The notes under the pieces were generated by a model. It was not told the DNA's origin and searched no databases. It was given only the letters and a program-made list of their open reading frames with translations. Below are positions 59,895-64,000 of a stretch of DNA of 64,000 nt, one piece after another; within the stretch, counting starts at the first letter, position 1; every line of letters starts with the position of its first letter. Where the stretch lies: the NCBI GenBank assembly GCA_910579395.1, contig CAJTUC010000001.1, forward strand, positions 190,305 to 254,304, given 5' to 3'. The stretch comes from an uncultured Lachnospiraceae bacterium. GTDB lineage: Bacteria > Bacillota > Clostridia > Lachnospirales > Lachnospiraceae. Position numbers and translations under genes: made by a program.

Positions 59895-60803
59895 ATGTTG
59901 GATGTATGTTTGCTCGGAACGGGAGGTATGATGCCGCTGCCGTACAGATGGCTGACCTCCCTGATGGCGAGGTATAATGGGACGAGTATATTGATCGACT
60001 GCGGAGAAGGCACGCAGATTGCCATGAAGGAAAAAGGGTGGAGCCCCAAACCGATTGACATTATCTGCTTTACGCACTTTCACGCAGACCATATCAGCGG
60101 ACTGCCGGGAATGCTATTGACGATGGGCAATGCGGAACGGACAGAGCCGCTTCTTCTCATTGGTCCGAAAGGATTGACAAAGGTAGTGGCCGCGCTGCGT
60201 ATCATCGCGCCGGAGCTGCCTTTTCAGGTACAATGTCTGGAACTTGCGGAAGCGGAGCAGACATTGCAGTTTGATGGATTCAGAATAGAGGCTTTTAAGG
60301 TCAATCACAATGTCGTTTGTTATGGATATAGTATTATAATAGACAGAATCGGTAAGTTCGATGTGGAAAAGGCACAGGCCCGCGGCATTGACAGGCGGTA
60401 TTGGAATCGCCTGCAGAAAGGAGAAACCATCGAAACGGAACAGGGTACATGGACGCCTGACATGGTGCTCGGTGCGCCCAGAAAAGGAATTAAACTCACT
60501 TACTGCACGGATACAAGGCCGACTGACAGTATTGTCAGAAATGCGAAGGATGCCGATTTATTCATTTGTGAAGGCATGTATGGCGAACCGGAGAAAAAGC
60601 AGAAGGCCAAAGAATATAAGCATATGACATTCTATGAGGCTGCGGAGCTGGCGAAAAAGGCGCATGTTGCAGAACTGTGGCTGACACATTACAGCCCGTC
60701 GCTCACATGGCCGGAAGATTATATGAATGAAGTGCGGAAAATTTTTCCAAATGCTATTGCGGGAAAGGATGGAAAGAGTGTAGACTTACAGTATGAAGAA
60801 TAA
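59895..60803 (+). CDS. rnz: Ribonuclease Z
   Basis: A 302-residue metallo-beta-lactamase-fold enzyme that trims the 3' ends of tRNA precursors. The zinc motif is THFHADHISGLPG. CGEGTQIAMK, NHNVVCYGYSI, CTDTRPTD and the late HYSPSL (last His) fit the ELAC1 type, and the flexible arm region is near GIDRRYWNRLQKGETI. The two tRNA-Ser genes in this window lack an encoded CCA, so they need this enzyme plus CCA addition. AGGAG precedes the ATG. Confidence 0.9.
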   Translation: MLDVCLLGTGGMMPLPYRWLTSLMARYNGTSILIDCGEGTQIAMKEKGWSPKPIDIICFTHFHADHISGLPGMLLTMGNAERTEPLLLIGPKGLTKVVAALRIIAPELPFQVQCLELAEAEQTLQFDGFRIEAFKVNHNVVCYGYSIIIDRIGKFDVEKAQARGIDRRYWNRLQKGETIETEQGTWTPDMVLGAPRKGIKLTYCTDTRPTDSIVRNAKDADLFICEGMYGEPEKKQKAKEYKHMTFYEAAELAKKAHVAELWLTHYSPSLTWPEDYMNEVRKIFPNAIAGKDGKSVDLQYEE

Positions 60804-60821
60804 GGGGAAGGGGGATTCAAC

Positions 60822-61388
60822 ATGAAGAAATCTAGTGGAATCAAAATTGTCATCATAGGGATTGTGCTGGCAGCGCTTGTTATCGGTTATTATTTTTATC
60901 TGTCAAACAAGACTCAGAAAACGGAAGAGGAAGTCGTGGAGTCCACACAGGTACAGACCGTGCTGATGCGGGACCTTGAAAAAAATTATCCGCCCACACC
61001 CAAAGAGGTCTTAAAATATTTTAATGAAATTTCCATGTGTTTTTATAATGAAAAATATACCGACGATGAGCTGGCACAGCTGGCGGTCAAAATTCAGGGG
61101 ATCTATGATACGGAATTGATTGCCAATAAGACACAGGAACAGTATCTGGAAGACCTGAAGAATGATATCGTGGAAATGAAGTCGAATGACCGTTCCATTT
61201 CTTCCTGTCAGTTACCGGCGAGCACGGATGTGGAATTCTTTTCCGAAAACGGGGATTCCTGCGCGAGAATATATTGTACATACAGTATCCGCCAGGGGAC
61301 GAATATGATACAGAGCCGGCTCGTATTCGTTCTGCGTCAGGATGATGATAAACATTGGAAGATTCTCGGCTGGGATTTGGACGACTAA
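60822..61388 (+). CDS. Membrane-anchored hypothetical protein (DUF6715-like)
   Basis: A 188-residue protein with one N-terminal membrane helix (residues 8-27, IVIIGIVLAALVIGYYFYL) and an outer domain starting with a Glu/Thr-rich linker, then RDLEKNYPPTPKEVLKYFNE. The last part forms strands (ARIYCTYSIRQGTN, RLVFVLRQDDDKHWKILGW), reminiscent of an NTF2-like fold. I believe it fits the DUF6715 family, not certain. GGGGAAGGGGG precedes the ATG. It lies between rnz and tsaD. Confidence 0.7.
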   Translation: MKKSSGIKIVIIGIVLAALVIGYYFYLSNKTQKTEEEVVESTQVQTVLMRDLEKNYPPTPKEVLKYFNEISMCFYNEKYTDDELAQLAVKIQGIYDTELIANKTQEQYLEDLKNDIVEMKSNDRSISSCQLPASTDVEFFSENGDSCARIYCTYSIRQGTNMIQSRLVFVLRQDDDKHWKILGWDLDD

Positions 61389-61498
61389 AGTGTGAGAAGA
61401 ACTTCTAACGCTTGCGCCAATGGACGCTTCGCGAAGAATTCTACGATTTGCCATGCAAATCTTTCTTACACCGAAGAATCACTTTGGCGATTCTTCAT
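61385..61498 (+). repeat. Structured intergenic element, family B copy 6
   Basis: Starts at the stop of the preceding gene: outer stem GTGTGAGAA with TTCTTACAC; hairpin 1 GAACTTCTAACGC.../GCGAAGAATTC; CTACG; hairpin 2 GATTTGC/GCAAATC; hairpin 3 GAAGAATC/GATTCTTC. Closest relative of copy 1 in hairpin 1. Confidence 0.75.
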
Positions 61499-61521
61499 GG
61501 GCTGAGGGGAGGATTATATTT

Positions 61522-62547
61522 ATGGAAAAGGAAAAAGACGATGTGCTGATTCTGGCGGTGGAAAGTTCCTGCGATGAGACGGCGGCGGCTGTTGTAAAAA
61601 ACGGAAGAGAAGTCTTGTCCAACATCATTTCTTCGCAGATAGCTCTTCACACAGTCTATGGCGGCGTTGTGCCGGAAATCGCTTCCAGAAAACACATTGA
61701 GAAAATAAATCAGGTCATTGATGAGGCGTTGAAAGAGGCGGGGATGGGACTGAAAGAGATGGATGCGATTGCAGTCACCTATGGCCCCGGCCTGGTAGGA
61801 GCCCTGTTAGTCGGTGTTTCCACAGCGAAGGCGATTAGTTTTGCTTCAGGGATTCCGCTTATTGGCGTTCATCATATCGAAGGCCATATCAATGCCAATT
61901 ATATTGAAAATAAAGAGTTGGAACCGCCTTTTATCTGTCTGGTCGTATCCGGCGGACATTCCCATCTGGTCGTTGTGAAAGATTATGGAGAATACGAAAT
62001 TCTTGGAAGAACGCGGGACGATGCGGCAGGCGAGGCTTTTGACAAAGTAGCGAGGGCGATTGGTCTGGGTTATCCCGGCGGTCCCAAAATCGACAAAGTT
62101 TCCAAAGAAGGAAATGCGGACGCGATTCCTTTTCCACGTGCAAAAGTGGTGGATGCGGTGTATGATTTCAGCTTCAGCGGGTTAAAATCTGCCGTTTTAA
62201 ATTATCTGAATTCCTGTGAAATGAAGGGAATCCCCGTTTGTCAGGCCGATGTTGCTGCATCTTTTCAGAAAGCGGTCGTCGATGTGCTGGTGGAACATTC
62301 CATGCAGGCGGTAAAAGAATACGGATTGAAGAAATTTGCGATTGCGGGTGGTGTGGCGTCAAATTCTTCTCTTCGCGAGGCTTTTGTCAGGGAATGCGGT
62401 GCGCGGCAGATAGATTTTTACTGCCCGTCACCGATTTTCTGTACGGATAATGCGGCGATGATTGGTACGGCGGCTTATTATGAGTATTTAAAAGGCGTGC
62501 GGCATGGTTATGACCTGAACGCGGTGCCGAATCTCACACTGGGGTAA
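61522..62547 (+). CDS. tsaD: tRNA threonylcarbamoyltransferase TsaD
   Basis: A 341-residue catalytic subunit of the t6A complex. It begins LILAVESSCDETAAAVVKNG. The metal-binding HxxxH is HIEGH in GVHHIEGHINANY, and CLVVSGGHSHLVVV, GRTRDDAAGEAFDKVAR and IAGGVASNSSLRE are family signatures. GGGGAGG sets the start at 61522. It is separated from tsaE-tsaB by four genes, but on the same strand. Confidence 0.96.
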   Translation: MEKEKDDVLILAVESSCDETAAAVVKNGREVLSNIISSQIALHTVYGGVVPEIASRKHIEKINQVIDEALKEAGMGLKEMDAIAVTYGPGLVGALLVGVSTAKAISFASGIPLIGVHHIEGHINANYIENKELEPPFICLVVSGGHSHLVVVKDYGEYEILGRTRDDAAGEAFDKVARAIGLGYPGGPKIDKVSKEGNADAIPFPRAKVVDAVYDFSFSGLKSAVLNYLNSCEMKGIPVCQADVAASFQKAVVDVLVEHSMQAVKEYGLKKFAIAGGVASNSSLREAFVRECGARQIDFYCPSPIFCTDNAAMIGTAAYYEYLKGVRHGYDLNAVPNLTLG

Positions 62548-62612
62548 AAATTTGTGCGGCAAATTTTTTCGGCCGAAAGAATACTTGAAATATGGCATTC
62601 TTCCGATGACTG
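62545..62612 (+). repeat. Family B-like element, copy 7 (reduced)
   Basis: Right after the tsaD stop: GGGTAAAAATTTG, stem AAATTTG/CAAATTT, then GGCCGAAAGAATAC and a weak GAATAC.../GGCATTCTTCC hairpin. Only the general order of parts is kept. Confidence 0.35.
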
Positions 62613-62643
62613 TGAGAAGTGGTATGCTCGGATGGAGGAAATT

Positions 62644-63348
62644 ATGGAAGAAAGGACAGTGGCCGTGGTGTTGGCGGCGGGAGCAGGAAAAAGGATGCAC
62701 AGTGACGTGCAGAAACAGTACCTTCTTCTGCAGGACAGGCCGATTATTTATTATGCGCTGAAAACGTTTCAGGACAGTTTTATCGATGAAATCGTGCTGG
62801 TCGTCGGGCAGGGTGAAATCGAATATTGCCGAAAAGAAATCGTGGAGAAATATCATTTTTCCAAGGTGAAGAAGATCGCAGAAGGCGGCAGGGAACGTTA
62901 TCATTCCGTTGCGAATGGTCTGAAAGAGGTCGACGGCGAGGGATATGTTTTTATTCATGACGGTGCGAGGCCTTTTTTAACGGAAGAAATATTGCGGCGT
63001 TCCCATGAGGCAGTAAAAGAATATCATGCCTGTGTAGTGGGAATGCCTGTGAAAGATACCATTAAAATTGTGGATGAGGACCGCTTTGCGAAGGCGACGC
63101 CGAACCGGGAAACGGTCTGGCAGGTGCAGACGCCGCAGGTATTTACGATCGCGCTTGCGAAGAAAGCATATGACAGCCTTCTAATAAAAGAAGAGGAACT
63201 GCTGAGACAGGGAATCCACATTACCGACGATGCAATGGTCGTAGAAACTTTGCTGGAACATCCGGTTAAACTGGTGGAGGGTTCCTATCAAAATATCAAA
63301 ATAACAACACCGGAAGATCTGAATATTGCGCGTTCTTTTTTGATATAA
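62644..63348 (+). CDS. ispD: 2-C-methyl-D-erythritol 4-phosphate cytidylyltransferase
   Basis: A 234-residue enzyme of the MEP isoprenoid pathway (MEP + CTP to CDP-ME). The CTP-binding motif AAGAGKRMHSDVQKQ carries the catalytic Arg and Lys. IHDGARPFLT, KDTIKIVDE, VWQVQTPQVF and ITDDAMVVE follow, and it ends KITTPEDLNIA. GGAGG seven bases ahead sets the start at 62644. It follows tsaD on the same strand. Confidence 0.95.
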   Translation: MEERTVAVVLAAGAGKRMHSDVQKQYLLLQDRPIIYYALKTFQDSFIDEIVLVVGQGEIEYCRKEIVEKYHFSKVKKIAEGGRERYHSVANGLKEVDGEGYVFIHDGARPFLTEEILRRSHEAVKEYHACVVGMPVKDTIKIVDEDRFAKATPNRETVWQVQTPQVFTIALAKKAYDSLLIKEEELLRQGIHITDDAMVVETLLEHPVKLVEGSYQNIKITTPEDLNIARSFLI

Positions 63349-63390
63349 TATGCCTTTGAAAAGTTTTTGGAAAATTTCTGAAAAAAGTTG

Positions 63391-63419
63391 TTGACACTAA
63401 TATTCTTTTTTGATAGAAT
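63391..63419 (+). promoter_or_regulatory. Strong promoter of the tRNA-Ser genes
   Basis: TTGACA (63391-63396), 17 bases, TAGAAT (63414-63419). Transcription would start near 63426. The transcript begins with a G+C-rich hairpin (GCGC...GCGCAACGCG). Confidence 0.85.
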
Positions 63420-63459
63420 AATTTTTGCGCTGGCCGAGAGGGTTGCGCAACGCGAACCT

Positions 63460-63545
63460 GGAGAGGTATCGAAGTGGTCATAACGAGGCGGTCTTGAAAA
63501 CCGTTTGTCCGCAAGGGCGCGTGGGTTCGAATCCCACCCTCTCCG
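63460..63545 (+). tRNA. tRNA-Ser (anticodon TGA)
   Basis: 86 nt. Acceptor GGAGAGG pairs with CCTCTCC, discriminator G. Anticodon loop CTTGAAA gives TGA (reads UCA and related Ser codons). Long variable arm as expected for class II. T loop GGTTCGAATCC. CCA is not encoded. Confidence 0.96.
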
Positions 63546-63594
63546 CTGGAGATACCTTCTCCACCGAATATTTGTTATGAATCAGCATTTATGT

Positions 63595-63684
63595 GGAGAA
63601 GTACCCAAGATGGCTGAAGGGACACCCCTGGAAAGGGTGCAGGTCGTTAATAGCGGCGCGAGGGTTCAAATCCCTCCTTCTCCG
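63595..63684 (+). tRNA. tRNA-Ser (anticodon GGA)
   Basis: 90 nt. Acceptor GGAGAAG pairs with CTTCTCC, discriminator G. Anticodon stem CACCC/GGGTG around CTGGAAA gives GGA (reads UCC/UCU). Long variable arm, T arm GGGTTCAAATCCC. CCA is not encoded. It follows the first tRNA-Ser by 49 bp and is probably cotranscribed. Confidence 0.96.
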
Positions 63685-63979
63685 TAGAAAATTTACACAT
63701 TAGAAATGATTATGGTAAGTTTTCTTTTCGGACCATTTTATGGTACGAAGGCATTTGAAAGAAAATGTCGGAACCTTGACAAATGAACAGTAATGCAACC
63801 CTGAAAATTCAAGAGAATTTCAGAAAAAAGAACAGTAAACGGAACAAGGAAGCTAAGCGGTCTTGTCCGGAATCAAACGGGTTATGCAAAGCAGGAAATG
63901 AAATGGACGCATGAAGTCCTAGAAGTTTCTACGGAGCAGAAACTTTCAATTTTGATTTTGCGACGCAGAATTAAAATTT
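63685..63979 (+). promoter_or_regulatory. rRNA operon leader region
   Basis: About 295 bp between tRNA-Ser and 16S with no open frame of note. TTGACA lies at 63777-63782 but without a good -10, so the rRNA promoter is not identified. At 63915-63945 CTAGAAGTTTCTACGGAGCAGAAACTTTC repeats the CTACG motif of family B inside a hairpin; near the end AATTTTGATTTTGCG and GCAGAATTAAAATT can pair, as in 16S processing stems. Confidence 0.5.
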
Positions 63980-64000
63980 TTTATCGAGAGTTTGATCCTG
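63980..64000 (+). rRNA. rrs: 16S ribosomal RNA, 5' end only
   Basis: AGAGTTTGATCCTG at 63987-64000 is the universal start of bacterial 16S rRNA (E. coli position 8 onward). The mature 5' end is about 63980. The gene continues beyond the window. Confidence 0.93.

Noticed and set aside
63777..63799. rRNA promoter at TTGACA
   Set aside because: There is no acceptable -10 box 16-18 bases downstream, so the real promoter could not be placed.

Overview
The window looks like a chromosomal segment of a Lachnospiraceae-type (Clostridia, Firmicutes) anaerobe. The evidence is a ptb-buk butyrate pair, an aspS-gatCAB transamidation cluster behind a T-box, an FMN-riboswitch-controlled RibU, Gram-positive envelope genes (GH25 lysozyme, YkuD L,D-transpeptidase), a CprABC-RK-like peptide-resistance locus, strong AGGAGG-type ribosome sites and TTGACA-17-TATAAT promoters, and moderate G+C. 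It ends at the first ~20 bases of a 16S rRNA gene.

Layout. 1-3.1 kb: small hypothetical, a von Willebrand lipoprotein with a collapsed partial duplicate, a DUF5684-like membrane protein. 3.2-9.0 kb: T-box, aspS, gatC, gatA, gatB, with foldback repeats between genes. 9.1-14.3 kb: two envelope hypotheticals, guaB, and late purine synthesis split between a PurO-like IMP cyclohydrolase and a stand-alone AICAR formyltransferase. 14.6-20.1 kb: small membrane peptide, polysaccharide deacetylase lipoprotein, and a CotH/VTC/DUF4956 operon with a divergent XRE regulator. 20.2-22.2 kb (minus strand): ptb-buk. 22.5-26.4 kb: secA and prfB, the latter with a programmed frameshift. 26.4-28.6 kb (minus strand): three envelope or unknown genes. 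28.9-30.4 kb: SdpI-PadR-HAAS cassette. 30.4-37.6 kb: an A+T-rich, translationally coupled type I restriction operon hsdR-hsdS-X-hsdM, where X resembles a PrrC anticodon nuclease. 37.6-46 kb: membrane hypotheticals, tex, FMN riboswitch-ribU, GH25 lysozyme, L,D-transpeptidase, a broken phosphoesterase overlapping an epimerase. 47-56.8 kb: lipoprotein, lantibiotic-immunity-type ABC transporter with its two-component system, then a MacAB-like efflux operon that may share the same regulator. 57-63.3 kb: YcxB-like protein, the t6A genes tsaE-tsaB-rimI and tsaD, a zinc-ribbon hypothetical, RNase Z and ispD. 63.4-64 kb: two tRNA-Ser genes and the start of an rRNA operon.

The two most unusual signals are (a) the PrrC-like gene inside the restriction operon, which would make it a two-layer phage defence, and (b) two families of dispersed intergenic foldback elements. 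In one family the outer stem differs from copy to copy yet stays complementary, while short unpaired motifs (CTAA, CTACG) are kept, as expected for a structured RNA or DNA element. All functions are inferred from reading the sequence; no database search was run.
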